Shown: piece after piece, positions 35,318 to 47,160 of the stretch
Numbering within the stretch: position 1 is the stretch's first letter
Layout: every line of letters begins with the position of its first letter
Origin: Zygnema cylindricum
Lineage: Eukaryota; Streptophyta; Zygnematophyceae; Zygnematales; Zygnemataceae
Reading direction: 5' to 3'
Length of the DNA stretch: 64,000 nucleotides
Assembly (NCBI GenBank): GCA_037447655.1
Contig: JBBHKE010003279.1
Span: forward strand, 1 to 64,000
Position numbers and translations under genes: made by a program
The notes under the pieces: generated by a model
The model's database searches: none
What the model was told of the DNA's origin: nothing
What the model saw: the letters and a program-made list of their open reading frames with translations, nothing else

Positions 35318-38300
35318 TTAATATAAATGACCTTCCAAAATATAAAACAACATTAAAACATAAAAAATAATAAAACATGACGAGTTGGATGTAAAGAAAA
35401 CAAGCATTTTCTCACCAGGTGCAACAACAATCTCAATAAAATCCCAAAGGAATAGGTCTCCAAAGCACCAAACCAGTAGTTTGAAAACCACTGTTTGCAC
35501 GGACGCATTTGCTACTGCTGGCTGCACCTATGAGAATAAACTGCACAATTTAAATACTTGAGTATGGTCAATGAAAAGTTAAAAGAAGTTGTTGGGCTGG
35601 ATAAGTCTGTTCAGATGTGACAGGGACTATTGTCTCCTCCTTTACCCCGTTCGATTTATGTCGAATGAAATGACTTACAACCTGTTCCACAACGTCACAG
35701 GCCAAGTCAAATCCCGCAAGCTGGGCTTCCTTGGTGACTGCCATGTATCTCTGCGCGTCATTCTTGCTAAGTTCCTGCTTCTTTCTCTGCTCGTTACTTC
35801 CAGAAGAGAGGATCACTTTGAGCTCGTCGTGCAACCGAAGCTTATCAGTTTTCGCAATATTCGCCTTTATCTGCATAAATTTCATGCAGTACATGCTTAA
35901 GCCGTTAACCTCAAGAATCTCTGTCGGACTCAATACAGCTTGCATACAGAATATGTAGAAGAACATAATATACGTAGAAGGATGAAGCCCATGGAACGCA
36001 ATCGAGGACACCACATCTCAAAGGAACACATTATCTCACAAGGAAACATCAAAGCAATAAGAGCGGCTTAATAGAGACAACGAAAGATCGGTTCCCAAAG
36101 ACTTGGCGAGAAACTAATAGCAATGATACTAATGAGTACACTGAGCCAGAAGTTCCCAGTCACCATCCACATACCTGGGCTGTTTTTAACAAGCTTATCC
36201 TCGCCGACGGAAGAACACTTTCTAACATCTCCACATGGAACTTTTGACGTCTAAAACGCTTCCCTCCAGGCCGTACATTCTTGTCCATTTTTTCTTGCTT
36301 ACGAGCTCCTACACCAGAGGCTCCTGTCCTTACAGCCGGCTTTCTGGGTATTTCCTTATTACTTTTGACTTTCACTTTTTTTGGTGCATGGTGTCCCCCT
36401 ACCCCTCCATTCACTGTACCAGTTGTTGTATCGTTACTCTGCGCTACCACTTTAACCTCCCCATTTCCTCCCATATCCTCTTTTTCTCCAGTGGCCTTTC
36501 CTTCAACTGACGATACTACTGTCTGTTTTTCCAAAGACTTTGTCAATAACGCCATTAAGCTCTTCTTGCCTCCTTCACTTCTTGCTTCCCCCATGGCCAA
36601 TCTCTCGACTGCCAAAGAAGAAGATATACTTTGAGGTACGCTCAGAGGAAGTGGCAGTTCGGGAAGAGCAAAATCTTCGTCCGAATCATAAGTTGGTACG
36701 TTGTCCACTTGATATCTGATAGAGAGTCCACAGCAATTCTTCAGTCAAGAGTAGTGCAATTTTGCAAGGAGCGTTTAATATCCTCCAAATGAAACTAGTT
36801 TTATTTTGCCCAGTACATACCTGGCACAAGCTGGACCAGGAAAGGATCCATGTTTTACAATTTGAGCTTTACCCAAAATATTTTTTGTACTTTCTCTGCC
36901 CGACTGATTAGAAACCAGTTACCTGGCCCTTCTGATAAGGAAACACAGTAAAATGACAAACCACATCATACATGATCTTCAGAGGACTTGCAGACCTCTT
37001 TCCGTTTCTTACCGGACTGTCCAATCATCCTTCCACATATAAACACCAAACATAAAAAAAAAATTGTGGACCTTGACCAACCTGCCATCATCATCTTCCC
37101 ATAGGTAGGCATCCTCCTGCATCCAAAACGCAAACTCAACCTTCAGTCAGCTCAGCCCTGGAGTAGAATAAAACCCCTTCAGTGGTGCCTGCTGATAGGT
37201 TATAACAACCCACTCTGCAAACAAAAGACTCGTCCATCACTGCAACTGCAATGTTTCCACACTACCGTAGTCTAGCCATGGATTATGGCAGTGTCCATAG
37301 TGCGAGGTTTCATATTTGATTTTTGCTAAATACACAAACAGGTTGGAATGTGTATCAAAGACCAGTTTGAATTTTCTGTAAATCAGACTCTTCCATCACT
37401 ATAACTGCAATTTCCACAATACCATAGTCCAGCCAAGGAATATGGTAGTGTCCATAGTGGTAGGTTTCATATTTAATATTTACTAAATACACAAAAGGGT
37501 CAGGACGTGTATCTGAAGTGTCTGTTACTTGGAAATGTATAAAACTATAAATAACACTTGATTATCTCAAAAGTCTATGTGCCATAAAACGTCAATAGGG
37601 GCCAACGACTTCCATACAATTTTGCCAGCAATAACAACAGTCGTAAAATAGATTGCACAAGATATATTCACATAAATGAAATCACCAGAATGTCATTGTG
37701 ATCGAAAGGTCGTCAATTGACACTTTATGATGATCAACTGTGGATACAACATTGTGCTATTGCCCTTATTGTACAGCTATCCTACCAAGATAAATCAGAC
37801 AAAAGTTCCCGATAGAATAAACTAGTAACTTATAACTGATCCATGCATATTTCTGGCAAAAAACTTCCAGTGCAAAAACATGGTTATACGCTCTTCAAGC
37901 AGTTACTACACTGTCTACCATCCCATCTTTTCATACACCCATTGGCGGTAGACCCATAACTATCTGTTCACTTTGACACAGAATTAATGAGAAAAAGCCA
38001 TGCCTGGAACGCCCTCGATTTCGCTCCAAGAAATCCTACACAGGTAGGAGCCCCACAACGGCATCGTACTTTCTCCCCACCGTACCACTCAAAATTGTAA
38101 TCCCACATAAGTTCTGCCCCAATGGGTATATCCACACGAGCAAACACTCCCACTCGGACCTCTCCCAACACGGTCCATTTACGCGCCTCACAATTTGGTG
38201 CACTGCATTCTCTCCCACCCACCCCATCCACCCAGCATATTGGCTATTGCCTCCCGTTTTTCTGGAGGTACGTCTCGTAAAACCACCGAGTGGTTTTCAG

Positions 38301-41300
38301 GTATTTGACTGCTAACCAAGAACAACTCCGAATCTTGACAAAGGCCACAGTTTGCCTAGGGTGAGATCAAGAGGAGGTCAGGGCACCTCCTTCAGGGCTT
38401 CTTTCCTATAACAAAGAGTTTTTTCACGAATTGTCAGCTTCAGGCATCATGGGTTCCTCAAGCTGGGAAACAATAGATAACACGATGCATCACTCAAGAG
38501 TTTCCTGCAAATTTAATAATCCACAACAGAATTCCCCCCGGACGGAGACTGATGGAGAAGATTGCACTCTGATGGAGAAGATTGCCAGTGTGTTAACAAT
38601 CTGTTTGATTAATTTATTTTGTTGTGGCTTAGTTAGACAAAAATGAACCCTGTTGTCTCAAACTATTGTCAAAAAATTTCTGCTTTTGATAATCGAAACT
38701 AGAAAACACTCTTGACCAAAACAGAGGGTTCGCGAACAGGACACATGGAATCTCACCAAGAGTGATTCAAAAAGCGTGCGTAAGCTCCCTGGCGAGTTGC
38801 ATCCACGAATTCCGTCCCGCTCAACATTAGAATGTAAGCATTTGCCTCACCTAGAACACACCCTCAACCATGAATTTCAGCCTCACCATTACCACAGAGT
38901 TGCTATTTAGTCCCATGGAATCGCAAAAGAAAAGCGTCTCAGATACAATGCCGTCGGTGTCCTGTAACCAACCTATACGATGTGCCATCTTATGAACGAA
39001 TGAAACAAATAGGAAGAGAAAGCTACAACTCGGAAGGGCAACATAACATATATAAGATTATGTCAACACGCCAGAAGGGGCGTGGTTTCCAAAGTGCAGT
39101 ATGTACTGTGAACAGGAAGTAACATGACTATTGTACTGTGGATGAAACCTGACAAGACTGTGCTTGTCTTTTTGGCAGTTCCATAAGTTCATGCAAGAGC
39201 ATCTAAGCTATGCTCGTGCGATGATCCTGAACCCTTAAAACCAGAAAAAAATCAATCTAGCAACTAACAAAGAGCAGTAGATAAGGCTTCACCTTCTGCC
39301 ACGTACTTTGCAGCTCGACGATGTGCCTCCTTATCCCCTATCACCTCTCCACAATATTCCTGCACAAACTGTCCTGCCTGCAAACCACTAGACCACCCTT
39401 TCCTCCACAATAAACTCCCATGAAAAAAATGCTGCCCAAGTAAAGAATACCACAAACAAGTGGGCATAGGTTCGTCAAATCAAATAAGTGCTTTCAGATA
39501 AACCTTTACCAATAGCTTTGATGCCCCAAAATTATAGCTTCAAAGAGTTAAACTAGACATACTACGGGGAAAACTGGGAAGGGTGGTATTTCATACATGC
39601 CAATACTTTCATAACGCTTGACTTCTAACAATGTACAAGTCTTTAGTCAGTCTAGGCGAATATAGGGTTTCCTTGGTACTGTCATCTTAAACTGGAAAGA
39701 AATTCTTGAGAATAATTTCCCTCCCTTTTCAACCAAAACACAAAAAACAGCTACTTCTATGCAGAATATTGTTACACCATCCAGCGTGATTAACAAGCGC
39801 CAAAAAAAAAACAAAGTGCTGAAACTTAAGCCTTACGATTTAGAAAAGCAAATAAATAGATAGCATGCCTCTGGGCAACATTTCCGGACATATAATTGCC
39901 TCAATGGTGTTTTTCTTCCGTATTTAAAACTATTACGCTGAATGATGTAGAAATTTGCCACATAACAAAGCTTGGTTCTCTTCAACAAAGGAGCACACCT
40001 TAATTTCTTCTAAGGCAAAGAGACCCCATCCTCGCACTCTTGTGCCTTTCACTTCAGCTTTGGGATATTGACAACGTTGAAATCGCTGTATGCATAAACA
40101 AACAAAATCAGATTCCAGGCTTTCCCACCTTTACATCCTGGTAAACAGGTGCATATCCCAGCCATAAGAAATGTTAACAATGCCTCCTTTGCCCTATTAA
40201 AACAAGTGAGACGAATCTCGATTTCAATCGGTCGTCGCTTCCACTATCACATTTTAATTAGAGTCCATGCTGACACTGATGCATACAATTGTTCTACTCG
40301 AGCTATCCTCAAAAAGCAGGGTAAACTAACAACGAGCTTGTATATTGCAGATCGCAAGCCAGGCTCATCGGTTCAAGTTCAAGTTAAAGCTGCAATCATT
40401 TTTTCAGACAATTAGACCAATCACTTGAGATACCTCCTATAGATTACCGAGCCACAGAACAGTACTACAAAACATGACAATCCAGAGAGAACGCTGGCGG
40501 TCTGTAAGTTGTCACCCAGAACCCATGAACCAGAAAGCAGACTATGACCCTTGCTTTGTACCTGATTCAGACATCTCTCTCCACAGGGACAATATCCTGG
40601 TGTACACTCGGTATTAAGTAATGCGTTGATGCATCGGTCTGGCCCACAAGCACTTTGTGGGTCTCCTTCCACATATTTGCATTCGCATACCGAAACTTCA
40701 TCGCCATCCAGAACTCGGTGACTAATAGAACCATACCCAAACATTCACTAGGTGTTACTTTCATTCATAAGGCAAGATCTGTTACTGCCCACCGGCATTA
40801 CTCTGGGTCATGTTGGTAGGTGTGTTTGAAGAAATATGAAACGTTCACCCACCTTCATGTGGGTGAAAACAAGAAAGACCAATGTTTTAAACCGAACATA
40901 ATTTCACTTCACTTAATAAACTGAATGAATTAAAGTGGACACTATAACAGCTGTACTACTGTACAAAAAGAAGTACGATAATTGTTCTTCACGTGCAAAA
41001 GCAACAACTTTTCTTGCCATTGACAAGTTAATGAAACAGGTCCTTCCTACAATAAAGTGATAATAGAGCCATGCACAAAAAAGATAATAGAAATTATAAA
41101 CTGACTGCAAATTAGAACCAGAGCCAAGTAGTGCAGTCCATTATGGCTTGCTTGAGGTGTAGAACATCAGTTAAGAAAATCATCTGACCTGCGGTGTATG
41201 TACACATTTCGATGGAGGAGTTTAAAAGGTGGTGGCTGTCCTTCATCTTCCTGAATTCCCAAAGCCATAAGATCAGGGCATTTCTTCTAATGTATGAAAG

Positions 41301-44300
41301 TCCCATTGACAAAGAGGATGTCATCATATATGCATACCACGATAGCCAAGTTCTATAGAACTAATCACTGACAAGAAACAAGATTGCCCTAAGACGTAGA
41401 AATGTGTAGAAACGCAGAATCACATTAAACGAGAAATTACAATGAAGTAACGGCGAAACCAGAGCCATCAGACAAAAAAAACGGACCATGTAACCTTGTG
41501 AGTTAAGCTCCTGCCTGACAACTAAAATCCATTTAGTTTATTTCAGCCAAAGTTGAATTAGAATTGTGTACACCGCAGGTGATTCCCTACCAAGCAGGTC
41601 ACGTACGGGAACCTTCATAGGAAAAACAGCTCCAGATTGCTAGCCACAATTCACAGAAAGAGGACACGGGCATAAAGTCGTAAAAATAAATAACCTTACA
41701 TGTAAACCATCCGGACGTGTTGCAGTTGCCACATTCTCACCCATATCCCTGCAGAGATGTGCAGACACCAAAAGTTTTACACTGTACAAACATTTGGAGA
41801 CACATGGACCACTTAAACACATTCAAGTATCGCATATACACCTGATTATTAACAGTGGAAGTTTGCAGAGTCAAAATATGCACGTTTGTGCCTAAATTCA
41901 CAACACTTAGGAGATTCGGCCCAAACAGAGAGTATCTACTGCTTAATGTTAGATATGCGTGGAAAAAGAAAATGCGAACAAAGACAGAGCGCTGGCATGT
42001 GATATATAAGGAAATTTTAGAGGAACTTCCTCAAGCTCTTTTTCATACATGTGATTCCACAAGCATACATCTTCCTAAAGTTGTTAATGCCACCTAAAAG
42101 TCCCGAACCTTTAACAAGCTATTCCACTTTTTAACCATTTCTATGAAAATATAACTGCCCACTAAGTATTCTTCCTACAGAAACAAAACCAGCTTTATGC
42201 AAGGTGAAAATTCAAAAATGGAATCCTTATTAAATTCCCTACAGATTAAGCAAAATGGTCAAATTTACCTCAGACTGTCACCATGTAGAACTGCTCCCAC
42301 TTTTGTCAGACCAACATCTCCTTTGGCAAAATCAGTGGATAATTGTTTGAAACTCTCAGCAAGGGGCAAACTTGCAGCTTCACCTGTGACCCATAGCCAC
42401 ACAATTTAAAAGAAACGTGTTATGAGCCATGTAAGGTGCAGTAATTGGGAGGAATTTTACAAGAAGTCAAATATAGTTCAATAACATATACCGAGGTTCA
42501 ACGACCTGAACAAGAACATCAACATAGACCAGCTCCACAAGTGCACAAATGATGCTCAAGTTGTAGGTCAGATGACTTGTATGCTGTAGCTCACATGGAA
42601 CAACCTTAGAGTGGGTTCTCATTTGTAATCTGCTGATTTTTAAAACATCAAAAGTTGGTATATGATACATCTACCTAAACAAATTTACGTCTGCCTGTTG
42701 AATCGCCAGGATACACAACAATTGCACAACTGGGAGCAAACATTACCAATGGTTCTAACTCACGTGCATTCAAGTCCATACCATCAAGGACGATGACAAA
42801 AGATAAACCACTAAATCATAATAACACACATGCCAGAAGATGTGAACGCAACATGTTTCCAATTCAGTAGAATAAATCTTTGAATTTACAAAATAAGCTA
42901 AACTGGAATGTAAAGAAGTGTATCATCTGTACCTTCTGAAACTTTATGTCCTCCAAACAACACATGGCGACTTTTCTTCAGCCTGGCCACATCAATAAAC
43001 AGGACCAAGCATGAACATTACAAAAACATACATTAGCTACCCCGAAGTCAATGTTGTAGACAAAACTGTTTGAGAGTAATTTTAACTCTTCACATTCCGA
43101 GTTCCTACAAACCAGCGACATGGTGAGAAAGTTTATCTGAACAGAACGAGAGCATCAATGCCAATGTACCCAGGTCAGACCGAAGTGGAACCATCTTATC
43201 AAGCGACACACCAACTTACCCGGGATCAATTTTGGGTGAGTTCTTTGATTTAGAATCAGCTTCTGGGTCCTGTGTACTCTCGCAATTGCCATTCCCTTCA
43301 CTTATGTCTTTCTCCTCAGCCTTCCGTTTGCCAAGTGTCAAGCTGGTCCTGCTCTCCTTCCAAAAGCACAAAAAAAGCTAAAGCATCCAAGCAATCTAAA
43401 CGGAGTCCTTGAATGTATGTACAAGAATCAAAGTTCCACACCATCATCTCATCGTTGACATATCATTACATTGAAATAAAGGGATATAAATATTTCCTCC
43501 AGGTATGCCCATCAACTCCGCTAACGTTAAGAATAAGACATCAATTAGAACATCATCTCAAGCTGCAGACAGAGGCAAGCACAATCTCACTAAAGCCATA
43601 CTCGCGGCTCTAATATTCAGTTCATACGTCATTAGAAAAACACGTACTAAGTCTGTCATGTACACCAATACTTCTCAAAGGGGAATCCACAAGAAACCAG
43701 TTCTCAAATTACAACTAGCTCGAACATGACAAAATGCTTTATACATTGTCACTTAGTTCATCCTTATCTTGGATAATCAAACGAGTACATAAGGAGGGAA
43801 CATACATTTGAACTGAGTCCCAGGTTCTTTACCCTACAAAGCACAGCAATGACACATACTAGCTTGCAAGCTGCCGCCGGCCCAACCTATTTCCCACTCC
43901 TTCAATTCCCAAAAGACATCCTTGACCTTATGAGTGCTTTACCAATATCACAATCTATTTGTAGCCTAAACCTTTCATGCTCTGATCCAACACGGGACAT
44001 AGACAGTCATGAGGAGTACTTGCTTGATTGCCAGATCAAACGTTCATCTCATTGTACGAAAACAAGACATATAACCACGATGTACTTTTCCAATACATTT
44101 GTTCTCTCTTCCTTGATATTTGCAAACATACAACCGTATTGTGAAGGCGGTCGTCAAATTAATCGATGTTGGAAACAATTTCCACTTCATGCATGAAAGT
44201 ACATAAAAAAATGCCTTATAAAAATTTGCCCATAAAACTACATGCTACAAATTTTAACCAATACATTATCTTTTTACTTGAGCAATGTTATTAGAAACCT

Positions 44301-44977
44301 AACCTTCCCGTTCCAATTTGATTGCCAACCACGATAAGAAGTGAGATAATAAAGTATCCAGCCAGTGATTGCAATAATAAGGTTTCTGTATGGCTCGTGA
44401 CTCAATTGAAGCAATGCCAAGAAGGTTAACGGCTACCTCGTTGAGATAGCAATAGGCTAGTCCCATCTTGTGAAACCAGAGAGAAAGTAGCAATTAATTC
44501 TCAATTTTCTAAAGTAATGCTATACCATTGACAAAAACGGAAAAAATCAAAGAATTCCAGGAGAACTTATGAAAAAAATAAACGGATTAATTGGACATAA
44601 ACATCGAAAATAATCTAACGCTGAATAACCAGAAATTAGAAAATGAAGAATAAAGGTGGGACTCACTGTATTTCTGTGAGGCAAACTGTTTCTATGTTTA
44701 ATGTATGCTTGTTGTGTAGCTCGCAAGTCTTCAGCTCATCTCTTTTTTCTTCTGCTTCTTCTTCTATTTCTTCAGCTTCCTTTTTCGCAGCATTCCAATG
44801 CGCTTTACTGCAGAAGTCAGGAAATAATCGAAGACATCCATTTAGCAAAAGCTCTAAAACTTGAAGAAAATATTCATTCCAGACGAAGAGATAACATGGA
44901 ATCCAAATTTCCACAGTTTCCAATGGGAAGTACCTTCGAGGACGCCGAGGATGCCCGAGAAGCACGAAGGAAGCCAT
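35318..44977 (-). CDS. ASHH1: SET-domain histone methyltransferase, ASHH1/SDG26 type, with N-terminal extension
   Basis: A nuclear H3K36-methyltransferase homologue. Eighteen exons join in phase (minus): 44977-44934, 44807-44667, 43351-43220, 42982-42933, 42754-42689, 42383-42269, 41748-41700, 41639-41574, 41286-41189, 40721-40562, 40085-39999, 39377-39293, 38850-38757, 38202-38004, 37116-37082, 36715-36175, 35870-35679 and 35527-35318 (787 aa). The core is certain from 41286 to 36175: 'QPPPFKLLHRNVYIHR', AWS (CECKY..CLNQ), SET ('RVRGWGLFALEEIK', 'EYCGEVIG', 'FLNHSCAPNCE', 'LMWDYNFEWYGG'), post-SET CxCxxxxC and the ASHH1 hallmark 'VDNVPTYDSDEDFALP'. About 250 residues precede AWS, unlike the 492-aa Arabidopsis protein, including a Glu/Lys coiled coil. 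The fifth exon's acceptor is weak; a longer in-frame stretch reaches 42810. The intron after 38004 uses a GC donor. The C-terminal exon is tentative. Confidence 0.88.
37228..37512. repeat. Imperfect direct duplication in an ASHH1-like intron
   Basis: Two units of about 130-150 bp (about 37228-37345 and 37382-37512) share CCATCACT..AACTGCAAT, GGTAGTGTCCATAGTG-like and CTAAATACACAAA words in the same order. They lie in the intron with the GC donor, between 38004 and 37116. Confidence 0.7.
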
Positions 44978-44983
44978 GAACTA

Positions 44984-45520
44984 CACCGCGAATCGTTATT
45001 ACTGTCAAAGTCACTAATTTGGGTACTTAAAATTTTGAATTTTTTCCTCAAATAGGATACATGATTTTATTTTTTCCTTGACGTTAATTAAGGTACCGTA
45101 CAAAATAGCGTAAAGAATGAAAGTACAATAATATCTAAATAGTGTGGTGTACAGTCGATGTCAGACCGTACATAAATGTACCTTTTCAAGTGAAAATTTA
45201 CAAAAAATGAATTAAATCAGACGCGCACGCATAGGAACGTGCGCTCAAAAAATAGGATTAGTATGACACGTAAATTAGTATGGTATGTAGGGATATTTTA
45301 GATTCGTGACGGCGAACGATTTCTAATATTTTGTACGAACACATATATTAATGTATATAATCGTACGGCGAGTGATCCATTTTCGCTGTTCCCAAATTAG
45401 CATAATGCCGAAATTAGAATACACCTTTTTTTTAAAAAAAAAAAAATCTTAATTAGCATCAATTACGGTAAATTTTCTTCAATACTATTTAAAATTTGAC
45501 TCTAATAGCGATTGGCGGTG
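44984..45520. mobile_element. TA-flanked MITE abutting the ASHH1-like start
   Basis: The ends are CACCGCGAATCGTTATTA (left) and TAATAGCGATTGGCGGTG (right), flanked by TA at 44982-44983 and 45521-45522. The interior has GTACAGTC..GACCGTAC words shared with the 34640 copy. The left end is 7 bases upstream of the ATG chosen for the methyltransferase. Confidence 0.85.
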
Positions 45521-45560
45521 TACTGTACTGTTGTGTCTCATCAGGCATATTGCAGGATAA

Positions 45561-45696
45561 ATTAAAAAGCACGATGGTAAACCATCTGAGTCTTGGGGTA
45601 CAAAAGGGGTGGCATGACCAACACTGAAAAACAACAATAAAAAACAAAAAGAGCGACAAGAACACACCCTAAAAAAAAAAAAAAAAAAAAAAAAAA
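45561..45696 (-). mobile_element. Retroelement tail motif and an A27 run
   Basis: On the minus strand 45600-45561 reads CAGATGGTTTACCATCGTGC followed by TTTTTAAT, matching the tails at 25003 and 47124. A run of about 27 A lies at 45670-45696 on the plus strand. Motif and A-run are in opposite sense, so they may not be one insertion. Confidence 0.4.
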
Positions 45697-45832
45697 AGCA
45701 ACAACATGGAAATCAGGCCGGGAGGAACAGGAGTGTGAAGATCAGGACATAAGCCCTCTCTTTCCTTATAATATTTCTTCTCCCTCTTGTTTCTCGCTCC
45801 CTCTCTTCCTCGCTCTCCCTCTCGCTTCGTCT

Positions 45833-46378
45833 ATGTCTGTGCTCTCTTTCTCCCTCCAAATCCTCCTCTTTCATTCGACCTCCCTTCATTTATTCCCACA
45901 CTACACTCTGTTTCCTCTCCACCTTTCTCGCTCTTTTTTTCTATCATTTGAAACTGCAAAGAATAAATCTTTCTGTTCTCCGGAGTACTCTAACAGTAAG
46001 ACTGAAAATTGGCTCAAATGCTCCCACTTTCATTTGCAGGCTATCCTTCCAGACTATCTCTTTCTTTCCAGCTGGCTTCTGCTTACCTCATTCTGCAGCA
46101 GCCACGTGGCATTCCGACAAAGCAGCAACTGCTGCCTTCGAGCTGAAAAAGCCATGACTTCCTTACTCGGCCGTTTCCTGCTTCCTCAGCTGCAATGGCT
46201 AGACTGGAACTGCCGTTCCATGCGAAACAGTTTTCTGTTGTGCTACTGCAATGGTAAAGATAGAAGGAAAGAAGAGCGAGGAGTGTTCAAAGTCCAATCA
46301 CGAGAGAACTCGTCACGTGTGAAGGAGGTTTCTTGTAATGGCAGTGCCACACCGACTACTACGGAGCCACGTGAGTAG
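45833..46378 (+). CDS. Hypothetical 181-codon ORF in the divergent spacer
   Basis: The frame is open for 181 codons after a pyrimidine-rich stretch (45750-45830). The first third is Ser/Leu/Phe-rich, reflecting CT-rich DNA; the rest is more balanced. No domain is recognised. The frame runs through three CACGTG boxes, and two other frames are also open for part of it. It could be a real small gene, a 5' leader, or chance. Confidence 0.2.
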   Translation: MSVLSFSLQILLFHSTSLHLFPHYTLFPLHLSRSFFLSFETAKNKSFCSPEYSNSKTENWLKCSHFHLQAILPDYLFLSSWLLLTSFCSSHVAFRQSSNCCLRAEKAMTSLLGRFLLPQLQWLDWNCRSMRNSFLLCYCNGKDRRKEERGVFKVQSRENSSRVKEVSCNGSATPTTTEPRE

Positions 46379-46542
46379 AAGACGACCACGTCAACATTAG
46401 ATTTCGCGAGGAGCACGTGGCATCCTCGCAGGCTTCATTGGACATATCAAATCTTCTTTTTGTTCCTAGTTTTATGGATCCTGTCATGTAGTTGTCCGTA
46501 CTGTAGTTTCCAACGTCGTTCAAGAGTTGGGATGGTCACGTG
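46103..46542. promoter_or_regulatory. Cluster of five CACGTG (G-box) sites
   Basis: Exact CACGTG hexamers occur at 46103, 46314, 46368, 46414 and 46537. Three (46103, 46414, 46537) extend to CACGTGGCAT, so they may share ancestry. G-boxes bind bHLH and bZIP factors in plants. The cluster lies between the divergent ASHH1-like and MAP3K epsilon genes but 2 kb from the latter's ATG. Two further ACGTG-core sites lie closer (CACGTG at 48319; TACGTGG at 48549, just inside exon 1). Confidence 0.5.
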
Positions 46543-46828
46543 GCATCTGGCATGGCAACCGATGCTGCCGAGTTGCTCGGAAAGTACAGTACGGCAGAAG
46601 TTGCGTATTGTAATGCGATACTTTTGTGTATCGCATCCAAAAGAGCCCTCGATACATCTCCATACGATATAAACCAAAATAAAGAATATGCTCATGTAGA
46701 GTATTCTGCAGCAATCATAGGGTTCAGAGGGTGGTTTCAGGGTCGAGTGTAAGGAAACTTCTTACACTTCAACTTCTTATGCAATAATATTATATGGTGC
46801 ATATGAAAAAGTATTCAGAAGGATGGTA

Positions 46829-47027
46829 CACCGCGAATCGTTATTAGCGTTATGAACTCTATATCGGCACCCCAAAATTTTGTCATTAATACCTTAAATA
46901 GAATAAACTACACTATTTAAGGACGTGGACCATAATCTACCACGTCTCTTGGCACTAAATTAGAATGAATGACGCTAATTTTTTCTTTACACTAATAATT
47001 TATCAACGCTAATAACGATTCGCGGTG
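46829..47027. mobile_element. Short (199-bp) TA-flanked MITE with perfect ends
   Basis: The ends CACCGCGAATCGTTATTAGC and GCTAATAACGATTCGCGGTG are perfect inverses, flanked by TA at 46827-46828 and 47028-47029. It is the shortest member seen of the family at 34640 and 44984. Confidence 0.9.
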
Positions 47028-47123
47028 TACATGCGCGCAGCAAAAAAATGTTTCTGCGATTAGCAATTCCCTATATAATATGATATATACATTTTCAGTT
47101 TCGTTTTTGCCTATCATTTTTTG

Positions 47124-47160
47124 TTCCCAGATGGTTTACCATCGTGCTTTTTTTATGAAG
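47124..47160 (+). mobile_element. Isolated retroelement tail motif
   Basis: CCCAGATGGTTTACCATCGT followed by GCTTTTTTTATGAAGTC matches the tails at 25003 and 45561. No poly(A) follows. Confidence 0.4.

Noticed and set aside
38881-39000. Minus-strand stretch reading MAHRIGWLQDTDGIV..., next to a SET exon
   Set aside because: It ends in a stop just before the acceptor at 38851 and the flanking exons join in phase without it, so it is treated as intron.
40149-40415. 88-codon plus-strand ORF
   Set aside because: Lies in a SET-gene intron on the opposite strand, between the exons at 40562 and 40085; it is probably chance.
43849-44196. 115-codon plus-strand ORF
   Set aside because: Lies in a methyltransferase intron on the opposite strand, has no recognisable domain and no flanking splice or start context.
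45670-45696. A27 run as the poly(A) tail of a processed gene copy
   Set aside because: The preceding 100 bases match no coding sequence in the window and no target duplication is visible.
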